A DNA stretch of 64,000 nt from Streptomyces olivochromogenes (GTDB taxonomy: Bacteria; Actinomycetota; Actinomycetes; Streptomycetales; Streptomycetaceae): contig NZ_JADDRL010000010.1 of NCBI RefSeq assembly GCF_021538895.1, positions 1 through 64,000 on the forward strand, in the 5' to 3' direction. The notes under the pieces were generated by a model. It was not told where the DNA came from. It worked only from the letters and a program-made list of their open reading frames with translations, and made no database searches. How positions within the stretch are numbered: the stretch's first letter is position 1; the number at the start of each line of letters is the position of its first letter. The position numbers and the translations under genes are program-made. This document shows positions 1 through 9,437 of this stretch, piece after piece.

Positions 1-232
1 GGGATGTCGGGGACTCGGCCATGCCAAAGGGCGTGGTGCCCTGCGGATACGCCGTCAGGCGCCAGACAAGCGCGGACAGTTGTCGGCGGGGTTATCGGCA
101 GGGTCCCCGGCCCGGTTGCGGGCGTGGTCGGGGGCGGGAACATCGCATCGCGACGCTAGAAGTTACGTGGAATCACTTGCGAGGCTGGTGACTCGTACGG
201 GGACCAACGCACTGAGGGACCAGCGGAACCGG

Positions 233-1292
233 ATGGTTGAGCTGAGGGAGAAGTGGCCGATACTCGGTCGGCACGAGCAGGCAGCGGCCTGGCTGCAGGT
301 GTGGCAGGACTTGGGACGGGCGCCGAGGACGATCGATGCCCTACGCCCGGGGGCTGGCGGAGTACCTGGAGTTGTGCGAGCAGGAGAGCGTGGACCCGAC
401 GCGGGCAACGCGGGCTCATGTCGCTCTGCATGTACGGGAGTTGGGCTCACGGCCGAGTCGTCGGGGCGTCAACGTGGTGGCTCTGGACTCGGGTGCCGGG
501 TTGTCGAACGCGACAATCCAGCAGCGTCTGGTGTCGGTGCGGATGTTCTACGACTTCCTGGTCGAGGAGGGGCTGCGCCAGGACAATCCCGTCGGCCGGG
601 GACGCTACACCCCTGGGCCCCGTGGAGGCGGGCAGCGGCGGGGGCTGGTGCGGAGGCTGGTGAAACTTCCCTGGATTCCAAGCGACCAGCAGTGGCGGCG
701 CGTCCTGGCGGTCGCCGCCGACGAGCCGGTACGCACCCGACTCATGCTGGCCTTGGCCTACGATGCGGCCCTGCGCCGGGAGGAGTTGTGCTCGCTGCGC
801 ACCGACGACCTGGACCCGGGGCGGCGGCTGGTGCGGGTGCGGGCGGAGACCACCAACAGCCGCCGGGAGCGGGTCGTGCCCTACTCGGCGGCGACCGGGG
901 TCCTGCTCACGCAGTACCTGGTGCACCGGGCCACGGTCAGCCGGGCCCGCGGTGGGCTGTTCCTGTCCGAGTCGCGGCGCAACTTCGCCCAGCCGCTGAG
1001 CCTGTGGACGTCGTCGAAGGTGGTGCGCCGGATCGCCGTGGAGGCCGGGGTGGAGCGCTTCTCCACGCACACCACGCGGCACCTGTGCCTCACCGATCTG
1101 GCACGGATGGGCTGGGAGGTGCACGCGATCGCCACGTTCGCCGGACACCGGCACACCGACTCCGCCATGCGCTACATCCACCTCTCGGCCCGGGACCTGG
1201 CCGAGAGGTTCGCGCGCGGGATGGAGCAGATCCATGCCCAGCGGGTCGCGCTGCTGAGCGCCGGGGCCGAGGGTGCCGGAGGGCGGCGGTGA
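233..1292 (+). pseudogene. Tyrosine recombinase/integrase, frameshifted near its N-terminus
   Basis: Tyrosine-family site-specific recombinase. The N-terminal SAM-like domain begins in one frame (ATG 233, reading up to ..RTIDA) and continues in the next frame as YARGLAEYLELCEQ. The switch lies at the CCC run 339-341, where one extra C would explain it. The catalytic domain is intact: the first Arg is in ALRREEL, followed by H-T-T-R-H, the GHRHT box and the Tyr nucleophile in MRYIHLS. Translation from the internal ATG at 336 would give a 318-residue protein lacking about 35 N-terminal residues. The 3' end overlaps the next ORF (GTGA), as in recombinase cassettes that carry several coupled genes. 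A sequencing error in the C run is the main alternative to real decay. Confidence 0.75.
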
Positions 1293-1570
1293 CCGCGCTT
1301 GCCCTGGCCGCAGGGAAGGCGGCACCCGAGTGGGCCTGGCCGCTGGACGGCGATGCCTGGGACCGGGAGCCGCGACTGAGCGCCGAGGAGCGCACGGTGC
1401 TGGTACAGGCCGGCCCGCGGCTGTTGCATTCCTCCCGGCTGGCTCGGGCGGAACGCGGAGCGCTGGCACGGTTGCTCGGGCCGCTGGAGCAGGTGCGGTC
1501 CTGCCTGTGGATCCCGGACAAGGCCGGACATTGCGCGGCCACGACGGCTACGGCTTCCCCAAGTGGGTGA
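1289..1570 (+). CDS. Small ORF coupled to the recombinase, probably 3'-truncated
   Basis: A 93-residue frame starting at a GTG that overlaps the recombinase stop (GTGA), the usual sign of translational coupling. I do not recognise a family. The first 75 or so residues are Arg/Leu/Ala-rich (SAEERTVLVQAG, LHSSRLARAERGALARLL) and look like real coding sequence. The last 20 or so residues, about 1510-1570, are an out-of-frame reading of a decarboxylase fragment. The original gene therefore probably continued further and was cut by a recombination joint near 1525-1540. Confidence 0.45.
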   Translation: MTALALAAGKAAPEWAWPLDGDAWDREPRLSAEERTVLVQAGPRLLHSSRLARAERGALARLLGPLEQVRSCLWIPDKAGHCAATTATASPSG

Positions 1571-1938
1571 CCGGCCTGGACGTCGACATCGACGCGCACC
1601 GCACGACCGCGCGGGTGGCCAATGAGGCGGGCGGGACCGACCTCGCGCTCTCCGCGCCCACCCCGGCCCAGAACAGCTACCCGAGCGGCAGTCGCGTCTC
1701 GTCCCTGACTTCGTACACGTCGATCGACGGCGCGTGGCACTCGACCCTGAGCCAGACCAACGTGCTCTCGGCGGGCACCGCGCTCGTCCCACGGAACCTC
1801 CAACTCACGGTGGGGAAGGGGCGCATGGCCGATGACCTGCGCTCCCTCAAGCCGATCCGGACCATCCAGTTCGACGTCGTGACCGAGGGCCAGCTCGCCC
1901 TGCACATGCCGGTCCCGACCTCGGTCCACACCCGGTAG
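1537..1938 (+). pseudogene. Acetoacetate decarboxylase-like protein, 3' fragment
   Basis: The frame reads GHDGYGFPKWVTGLDVDID and continues to a TAG at 1936-1938. The GYGFPK segment matches the conserved W/Y-GFPK region of acetoacetate decarboxylase-family proteins. The downstream stretch (TTARVANEAGGTDLALS, PTPAQNSYPS) has normal Streptomyces codon usage. No start codon or N-terminal half is present: upstream lies the recombinase cassette. It stops 14 bases before the start of the dehydrogenase gene, so the two were probably one operon. Family assignment rests on the short motif and is moderate. Confidence 0.5.
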
Positions 1939-1952
1939 TGAGGAGCCCCGCC

Positions 1953-3466
1953 ATGGCCACAGCCCAAGCCACTTCCGCCCCATTGCCGGCGCCCCTGACT
2001 CCGGCCCGGCTCGAACGGCTGGCGGCACGGGCCACCGCCGCACCCGACGCCGTACGCGTGACCACCACCGCCCCCTACACCGGCGCGCCGCTGGCCGACG
2101 TGCCGGTCTCCGCGCCCTCCGACGTCGAGGACGCCTTCGCGCGGGCCCGTATCGCCCAGCGCGCCTGGGCCGCCACCCCGCTCAGCCGCCGCAAGCAGAT
2201 CCTGCTCCGCTTCCACGACCTCATCCTCGACCGCCAGGACGAGGCCCTGGAGCTGATGCAGGCCGAGAACGGCAAGACCCGCCGGGACGCGTTCCTCGAA
2301 GTCGTGGACATCGCCATCGTGTCCCGCTACTACGCCCGCAACGGCGTCCGGTACCTGGCGCCCAAGCGCCGCCGGGGCGCGATCCCCCTGCGCTGAGCAT
2401 GGCCGCCAGTGACGCGATCGCCGCGCTCATGGGCGGCAACGCCGTCGTCCAGAAGCCCGACACCCAGACCGCGCTCACCGCGCTGTGGTCGCTGGAGCTG
2501 ATGCGGGAGGCCGGACTGCCCTCCAGGGTCTGGCAGATGGTGGTCGGGCGTGGCAGCTCCATCGGCGGCGCGCTGATGGACAACGCCGACTACATGATGT
2601 TCACCGGCTCCACCGCCAGCGGCCGCACGATCGCACGGGACGCCGGTCGGCGGCTCATCGGCGCCTCCCTCGAACTCGGCGGCAAGAACGCCATGTTGGT
2701 CCTGGACGACGCCGACATCGAGAAGGCCGCCGACGGCGCGATCGCCGCCTGTTTCCCCTCGGCCGGCCAGCTCTGCGTCTCCATCGAGCGCCTCTATGTG
2801 GCCGAGTCGGTCCACGACCGGTTCGTGGCCGCATGCGTCGCCCGTGCTCAGCGGCTCAAGGTCGGCGGCTCGTACGACTTCAGTTGCGACGTCGGCAGCC
2901 TCACCACGCCCGCACAGCTCCAGACGGTCACCGAGCACGTCGACGACGCCGTGGCCAAGGGAGCCACGATCCTCGCGGGTGCCACGGCGCGCCCGGACCT
3001 GGGGCCGCTGTTCTACGAGCCGACCATCCTCGCCGACGTCACCCCGGACATGACGCTGTACGAGCACGAGACGTTCGGGCCCGTCGTGTCGATCTACCCC
3101 GTCCGCGACGACAGCGAGGCCATCGCGCGGGCCAACGCCACGCCGTACGGCCTCAACGCCGGCGTCTGGTCCCGTGACGGGGCGCGGGGCCGGACCGTCG
3201 CCGCCCGGCTGCACGCGGGCACCGTGAGCGTCAACGAGGCGTTCGCCGCCGCGTGGGGCGGCGTTGACGCGCCGATGGGCGGCATGGGCGACTCCGGCCT
3301 CGGGCGCCGTCACGGTGCCGAGGGAATCCTCAAGTACACCGAGGCCCAGACCGTCGCCCACCAGCGTATTCAGGGGTTCACCCCGCCGGCGAGGATCGCG
3401 CCCGAGACCTGGGCCGCGCTGCTGACCGGCGCCCTGAGGGTACTGAGGACAATCGGCTCCCGCTGA
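1953..3466 (+). pseudogene. gabD: Succinate-semialdehyde dehydrogenase-type ALDH with internal deletion
   Basis: NAD(P)-dependent aldehyde dehydrogenase of the succinate-semialdehyde type. The start is ATG 1953 behind GAGGAG (1940-1945). The first part runs in one frame to a TGA at 2394-2396 just after KRRRGAIPL. The remainder resumes in another frame at SMAASDAIAALMGG (about 2397) and carries the LELGGKN glutamate, the catalytic Cys in AGQLCVS, and the C-terminal GMGDSGLGRRHG region. The roughly 20 residues that normally carry the P-W-N-Y-P segment between these parts are missing, so about 55-60 bases were deleted and the frame lost. The catalytic residues survive, but no full-length enzyme can be made. 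Confidence 0.8.
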
Positions 3467-3471
3467 ACCAA

Positions 3472-3514
3472 CGACAAGGCGGCGCGGCTCTGTTGGAGCC
3501 GCGCCGCCTTGTCG
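3472..3514. terminator. Bidirectional hairpin terminator
   Basis: Perfect inverted repeat with 19-base arms (CGACAAGGCGGCGCGGCTC and its complement) around TGTTG. It lies between the convergent dehydrogenase relic (stop 3466) and the flavin oxidoreductase (stop 3532), where a shared terminator is expected. Confidence 0.85.
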
Positions 3515-3531
3515 TGTCGCAACGGTTCGCG

Positions 3532-4776
<1,245 letters not shown>

Positions 4777-4808
4777 CCTGCTTTCCCCTCTCGATCTCCA
4801 TCACCTAC

Positions 4809-4829
4809 AATGTGTACAGCGTTCACATT
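4809..4829. promoter_or_regulatory. Candidate TetR operator in divergent promoter
   Basis: AATGTG-N9-CACATT is an exact 6-base inverted repeat, with extra inner pairing (A4816/T4822, C4817/G4821). It lies in the 96-base gap between the divergent OYE and TetR genes. A second, weaker element (AATGTAAGCGCCGTAAACTT) follows at about 4838-4857. This position is typical for an operator bound by the adjacent TetR protein; binding itself is inferred. Confidence 0.55.
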
Positions 4830-4872
4830 AAACCGAGAATGTAAGCGCCGTAAACTTCAAGGAGTGTGACCC

Positions 4873-5457
4873 ATGCCGCAAGCGAGCAGCTCGTATCACC
4901 ACGGCGATCTGCGCGCTGCCTGCCTTCGCGCCGCGCGGGATCTGCTGGAGGAGGACGGCAGCGCCGGGCTTTCACTGCGCGCGGTGGCACGGCGAGCCGG
5001 CGTCTCGGCGACGGCCCCCTACCGGCACTACGCGGACCGCGACGCGCTGGTCTCCGCGGTCGCCGCCGAGGGGTACCGCGAACTCGCCGAACACCTGGCC
5101 GCCGCGCATCCCTCGCCGAAGACCCCGGACGAGCTCGCGTCGGTCGCCGTCGCATACGTGCGTTTCGCACTCGACCGGCCCGCGATGTTCCGGGTGATGT
5201 TCGCGGAGCCGTGCGATCCGAACAGCGAGGAGCGCGTCGCGGCGACCGCCGCCATTTCCGGCTACGTCCGCGGCATCGTGCACGCCACCTTCCCCGGATC
5301 GGACCCGGACGCCCTGTCGACCACGGTGTGGGCGCTCGTCCACGGCCTGGCCTTCCTGCACCTGGACGGCAAGCTCGACTCCTCGACGCCCGAGGCGGTG
5401 GACGCCCAGGTGCGCGCGGCCGTTCAGGCGCTGTTCTCCGTGTCGGCGGCACGGTAG
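4873..5457 (+). CDS. TetR family regulator (WHG-type C-terminal domain)
   Basis: A 194-residue TetR repressor. The N-terminal helix-turn-helix spans about residues 8-55 ([38 protein letters not shown]), including the Y-R-H-Y recognition-helix end. The rest matches the WHG-type ligand domain ([34 protein letters not shown]). It probably represses the divergent flavin oxidoreductase and itself through the palindrome at 4809-4829. The start is ATG 4873 after a short AAGGAG (4859-4864). Confidence 0.88.
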   Translation: MPQASSSYHHGDLRAACLRAARDLLEEDGSAGLSLRAVARRAGVSATAPYRHYADRDALVSAVAAEGYRELAEHLAAAHPSPKTPDELASVAVAYVRFALDRPAMFRVMFAEPCDPNSEERVAATAAISGYVRGIVHATFPGSDPDALSTTVWALVHGLAFLHLDGKLDSSTPEAVDAQVRAAVQALFSVSAAR

Positions 5458-5474
5458 GGGCTGCCTCATGATCC

Positions 5475-5560
5475 AAGGAGCAGAAGGCCGAGATCGTCGC
5501 CCAGGTACGGGAGAAGGTTTGGCCGATGATCGAGAGCGGGACCGTACGGCGCCCGGCGGC
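5475..5560 (+). pseudogene. Quinone oxidoreductase-like gene, 3' remnant
   Basis: A short frame reads [19 protein letters not shown] then ESGTVRRP. This resembles the extreme C-terminus of NAD(P)H:quinone oxidoreductases of the medium-chain dehydrogenase family, where a K-A-x-I...V-W-P-L-I-E-x-G-x-V-R-P tail is usual. Nothing else of the gene remains. It lies directly between the TetR stop and a transposase relic, so it is probably what the insertion left behind. Confidence 0.4.
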
Positions 5561-6076
5561 GTCTTCGTCGAACCGGCCGACCACGGCCTCGGACGATCCC
5601 GCGGCGACCTGACCAGCAAGATCCATCTCGCGGTCGAGCAAGGCCAGAAGCCTTTGTCCGTCGTGATCACGGCCGAGCAGCGGGGCGATGCCCCGCAGTT
5701 CGAAGCGCTCCCGGAAGCGATCCGGGTGCCGAGGCTGGGGCTCGGCAGGCCGCGCAAGCGGCCGGACCGGGTGCGGGCCGACAGGGCGTACGACTCTCGC
5801 AGTAACCGCTCCTACCTGCGCAGACACGGGATCAAGGCCAAGATCCCGGTTCCGGCGGACCGGGTCCGCAACCGGCTCAAGCACGGATCGTATGGCGGGC
5901 GACCGCCGATGTTCGACAAGCACGGCTACAAGCAGCGGCACACGGTCGAGTGCGGGATCAATCGTCTCAAGCGCCACCGGGCCGTCGCCACGAGGTACGG
6001 CGTACTCGCCGTCCGCTACGAATCAACCGTGCTGGTCGCAGCCATCAACGAATGGCTGCGACCAGCACCGTCGTAA
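5558..6076 (+). pseudogene. IS5-type DDE transposase, C-terminal two-thirds
   Basis: The frame carries the transposase core [18 protein letters not shown], the second acidic region [20 protein letters not shown], and the final E-motif [21 protein letters not shown], ending at TAA 6074-6076. The N-terminal helix-turn-helix and the first Asp are absent, and no terminal inverted repeats were recognised. It is a dead IS copy joined to a quinone oxidoreductase remnant. It ends only 7 bases before the 3' end of the VOC gene. Confidence 0.8.
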
Positions 6077-6082
6077 CGACCC

Positions 6083-6538
6083 TCAGACGATGTCGAATTC
6101 GTTGCCCTCGGGGTCCTGCATGGCGGCGGCGTAGAGCCCCATGTCCGACTCATCCTTAATCCGCAGCACGGTGGCACCAGCTTTGACCAGCCGTTCAACC
6201 GTGGCCTTGACCCGCTGTGTACGGATGTCCAGTGGAACGTCATGGCCCCCACCGACCTTCAGATCGAAGTGCCACCGGTTCTTGGCGGCCTTCGGCTCCG
6301 GAACCTGCTGGAACCACACCCTCGGTCCATGTCCCGTGGGATCGATGATCGACTCCGGAATATCCCCGGCACCGGCCGGCAACTCTGCCTCGGGCACCCC
6401 CATCGCCGCCCAGTAAGCACGCCACGTGGCGTGCCCGCCCGGCGGAGGCTCAGGCACGTAGCCCAGGGCCTCGGCCCAGAACGTCACCATTCTCTGCGGA
6501 TCGGAGCAGTCGATTGTCAGCTGCACTGTCATCTCCAT
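6083..6538 (-). CDS. VOC-superfamily (glyoxalase-like) protein
   Basis: A 151-residue protein with two beta-alpha-beta-beta-beta modules. The N-terminal QLTIDCSDPQRMVTFWAEALGY is the usual opening of the glyoxalase-like group, and the C-terminal AAMQDPEGNEFDIV is the usual closing metal-site strand. The start is ATG 6538. Members may be dioxygenases, resistance proteins or isomerases; no metal triad is clear enough to pick one. It is monocistronic here and convergent with the IS relic. Confidence 0.85.
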   Translation of the reverse strand: MEMTVQLTIDCSDPQRMVTFWAEALGYVPEPPPGGHATWRAYWAAMGVPEAELPAGAGDIPESIIDPTGHGPRVWFQQVPEPKAAKNRWHFDLKVGGGHDVPLDIRTQRVKATVERLVKAGATVLRIKDESDMGLYAAAMQDPEGNEFDIV

Positions 6539-6789
6539 GCTCGGAGCATCCCAGGCAGGACTGACAGACGATCAACTCTCGTGACAGGCCCTAGCCGTGG
6601 GTGGCGAGGAAAACTTCAGGCAACAGACTCACCCTCCCCGCCTTCGTCGTGGTCACATGCACTTTGGTCGGAACACACGATCAGACAAAGGCCGCTCACA
6701 CGTCCGGCGAATACCCGCGCGAAGTAACCCGTTCGACACGGTTCGAGATCGTGGCACGATGTACGGCATGACGACGAACCGAAAGGTCC

Positions 6790-7146
6790 ATGCCGCGTAG
6801 ACGGCCAGGGCGCGTCCGGACCGGCTTTCCCCGCCACCGGACACCAGAAGCAAGGCCGGACATCGGCGGCCTGTCCTCGCGTGCACTGTCCGAGATCCTC
6901 CGTCTCGAACGCACCCGCAACTATCTGCAGCCAGGAGACGTCAGCGCGGCCATGCGTCTGTGGAAGGACTACGTCCACCGCCCCGAGCGTCAACTGTGGG
7001 ATGACTACGAGTGGGGTAACGTGCACTGGTCCTGCTGCGGTGATCCCCTCGAAGCCCGTGCTCTCCTCGACACCGCGATGCAGGCGCTGTCACCTCGAAA
7101 CGCACGCGAACTCCGCCGGATCGTCAGCCGATTTGACGCCGTCTGA
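6790..7146 (+). CDS. Hypothetical protein
   Basis: A 118-residue frame with Streptomyces-like codon bias; I do not recognise it. The first 25 residues are Arg-rich and may be untranslated, in which case the protein would start further in. The body (LSSRALSEILRLERTRNYLQ, WKDYVHRPERQLWDDYEWG, ALLDTAMQALSPRNARELRRIV) is helical, acidic-basic patterned and without membrane segments. The 250 bases upstream show no gene. Confidence 0.45.
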   Translation: MPRRRPGRVRTGFPRHRTPEARPDIGGLSSRALSEILRLERTRNYLQPGDVSAAMRLWKDYVHRPERQLWDDYEWGNVHWSCCGDPLEARALLDTAMQALSPRNARELRRIVSRFDAV

Positions 7147-7449
7147 AACCAACCGTCACCGCCGTACGACCCGGGCGAAGGTTGAGACGCCGTTTCTGAT
7201 GGCGGCGCCCCGCACAGGACCGGCTGGTTCGCTCAGGAGGTCATGCTGCTCGCCGGTCGGAGATGTCGGAGATGTAGAGCCCCATCCTCGATCCTGGTAC
7301 GAGGAAGGGGAAACCTGTGTTTGAGGCAGCGACTCCGCGGAATCGGAGTCGCCGCAAGCTCCTCGATCCGCAACGATGTCGTTGTGGCCGCTTCCGCCCA
7401 CTGCGAGTCCCACGGCGCCCATGCCGCCGCCGAGTTCGGAGTTCCGGCA
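7147..7449. other. Intergenic stretch without a recognised gene
   Basis: About 300 bases between a hypothetical gene and the SUKH gene. Open frames run through it, but no start with a Shine-Dalgarno sequence and no family similarity was seen. The frame of the following gene stays open upstream to 7243, which only reflects high GC. Confidence 0.4.
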
Positions 7450-8067
7450 GTGCTTTTCGACGTCACCCGCAGCGAACTCGCCGCCATCTTCGGCGAGGGC
7501 CGGCTCGCGACCCGGCCCGCCACCGCCTTCCCGCCCTTCGCCGCGGACACCGAGGGCGCCCGCCTCCTGCAGACTGCCGGCGTTCCCACCGGGACGCTCT
7601 GGCTGCGTGAGCCCGACGAGGGCTCCGGTCGGCTGCCCCTCGTCCAGGACGTCGTCGACGCGGAGGACTTCGAGGACTCCTCGGAGGATGCGGGCGAATG
7701 GCCCGTCATCGGCTGGCTGCTCAACGCTCACCTCGCCCTCGACCCCGGTTCCGGCAAGGTGCACGCCTTCGATGCCGACGAGGGGACCGTGCAGGAACTC
7801 CACACGGACGTCTCCTCCCTCGTCCAGGTCACCCTCCGGTTCCAGCGCGTGCTCAAGGAGTTCACCTTCAGCAGCGACGACGGCGACGAGGAAGCCGACT
7901 TCGAGCGCTTGGAGCGCGAGGTCGAGCGTATCCGTCAGGAGACGAGCAGCATGGACCCGCTCCCCCTCCAGGACGACGAGACCGTCTGGTCGGTGGTCGG
8001 GGAGGAGATAGCCGCGGGCCAGCGCTTCAAGGGCAACGCCCCGGGAGCCCGCTCGCTCTACGGGTGA
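7450..8067 (+). CDS. SUKH-4-like immunity-family protein
   Basis: A 205-residue acidic protein starting at GTG 7450, preceded by GGAG at 7438-7441 (8-base spacing). This start is chosen over upstream ones because homologues begin near V-L-F-D-V-T-R-S-E-L. Visible are the EGARLLQTAGVP segment, the central WPVIGWLLNAHLALDPGSG beta region, and the C-terminal WSVVGEEIAAGQRF. This order fits the SUKH (SMI1/KNR4) superfamily, SUKH-4 branch, found in actinobacteria. Relatives bind and neutralise polymorphic toxins or nucleic-acid deaminases; no toxin gene is adjacent, so it is an orphan here. Family call moderate. Confidence 0.6.
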   Translation: MLFDVTRSELAAIFGEGRLATRPATAFPPFAADTEGARLLQTAGVPTGTLWLREPDEGSGRLPLVQDVVDAEDFEDSSEDAGEWPVIGWLLNAHLALDPGSGKVHAFDADEGTVQELHTDVSSLVQVTLRFQRVLKEFTFSSDDGDEEADFERLEREVERIRQETSSMDPLPLQDDETVWSVVGEEIAAGQRFKGNAPGARSLYG

Positions 8068-8256
8068 TCGCCGGCCGATGTCGCCCACGAACCTGGCGGT
8101 CCGCGGGGGAGACAACACGCCGTCTCGGTATCGCTCACGACCAGCTTCCGTCGCAGCTGGCTCTCAGCCGAACACTGCCGAGCGGACGTCGCGGAGGGCG
8201 AGGGCGGGCGCCGGATAGTGTGACGCTCGTCCACTGACAAGGCGACGGGGGCGGCA

Positions 8257-9108
8257 ATGCGCATCGCGGTGACAGGAGCGGCGGGCGGCCTGGGCGGGCG
8301 AGTGGTGCAGTTGCTCGCGGGCCGGAACGGTGTGGACGTCGTAGCGATGACCAGGCGGAAGCTGCCTGTCGAGGCATTGCCGCCGCAGGTGGAGGTCGCC
8401 GTCGCTGACTACGCTGATCCGCCCGCGCTGCGTGCGGCGCTGAAGGATGTGGACACTCTGGTCTTCGTCTCCAGTGACGGGCCTGATGCACGGGTGATGC
8501 TGCACCACCGCAATGTTGTCGCTGCCGCGACAGCCGAGCGCGTCGGCCATGTCGCAGCGCTGAGCAGCGTCGACGCCGACATGGCGTCCCCGTTCTGCTA
8601 TGCCGTGGTCAACCGGCTCACCGAGGACTTGCTCCTGGCCTCCGGCATCCCGTACTCGTTCGCCAGGGCTTCGCTGTACATCGAGTTCTTCCAGTCCTGG
8701 CTCACCGAGGCACGTGCGACCGGGCTGCTGCGGCTTCCGGCCGCGGACGGCCGGATCTCCCTGGTGGCACGCGACGACGTGGCCCGCGCCCTCGCCGCGC
8801 TCGCGGTGGGTGAGCCGACCGGGCGTCACCATGACATCACCGGACCCGAGTCGACGGACCTGGCAGGCATCGCCTCGGTCACGGCGGAGGCGTGGGAGAC
8901 GCCTGTCGCCTACGTGGACATCCCGGCTGAGACGTACTGCGCCGAGACGGCGGCGACCGGCCTGGATCCCTGGTGGCTCTACGCCTTCGCGTCCATGTTC
9001 GCCTCGGTGCGCGAGCAGCGCTGGGATCGAGTCTGCACCGACTACACCCGTCTGACCGGCCGCCTTCCCCTCGCTCTCCACGACGTCCTCTCGGCACAGG
9101 TGAGATAG
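8257..9108 (+). CDS. NmrA-like NAD(P)-binding oxidoreductase (atypical SDR)
   Basis: A 283-residue Rossmann protein. The N-terminal MRIAVTGAAGGLGGRVVQLL carries the GxxGxxG nucleotide site. LVFVSSDGPDARVMLHHRNVVAAA, ALSSVDAD and YSFARASLYIEFF follow the atypical SDR pattern of NmrA/quinone-oxidoreductase QorB-like proteins. The classical YxxxK pair is not evident, so the protein may act as an NAD(P)H-dependent quinone reductase or a redox-sensing regulator. The gene stands alone with no operon partner. Confidence 0.85.
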   Translation: MRIAVTGAAGGLGGRVVQLLAGRNGVDVVAMTRRKLPVEALPPQVEVAVADYADPPALRAALKDVDTLVFVSSDGPDARVMLHHRNVVAAATAERVGHVAALSSVDADMASPFCYAVVNRLTEDLLLASGIPYSFARASLYIEFFQSWLTEARATGLLRLPAADGRISLVARDDVARALAALAVGEPTGRHHDITGPESTDLAGIASVTAEAWETPVAYVDIPAETYCAETAATGLDPWWLYAFASMFASVREQRWDRVCTDYTRLTGRLPLALHDVLSAQVR

Positions 9109-9437
9109 AGCGGGACTGCCGAGTGGGTCAACAACGACGCTCAGTGGGGCCAACTCAATCGCTGCCGCAGGGGCCTGACCAGAAAACTGCCTCCTTCGAT
9201 GAGAATTCTGCGAGCACACGTCTCGGCTTCCAACGCAGACCCGCTCAGACGCACCAAAGGCCCTCGCAGCGGAATGGCCAAGCGCTGTGGCTGACACACG
9301 GCCGAAACCCGTGCCCACGCCGGGCGCGTGGCGCGTGAGGGGTTCTTGACACGGACCTGTCGAGACTGAAGAGATCGTTCGTGCGGTTGTTCGCAGCCGT
9401 ACACAGATCGCTCCATCGCTCTACAAGGGAGACCACG
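9109..9437 (+). promoter_or_regulatory. Upstream region of the CdtB-lectin gene, candidate promoter
   Basis: No gene seen in this 329-base gap. A TTGACA hexamer lies at 9346-9351, with AGAGAT 18 bases further on, about 60 bases before the CdtB-like start. The hexamer is a consensus -35 match, the -10 is weak, and transcription from it is inferred. Confidence 0.3.
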
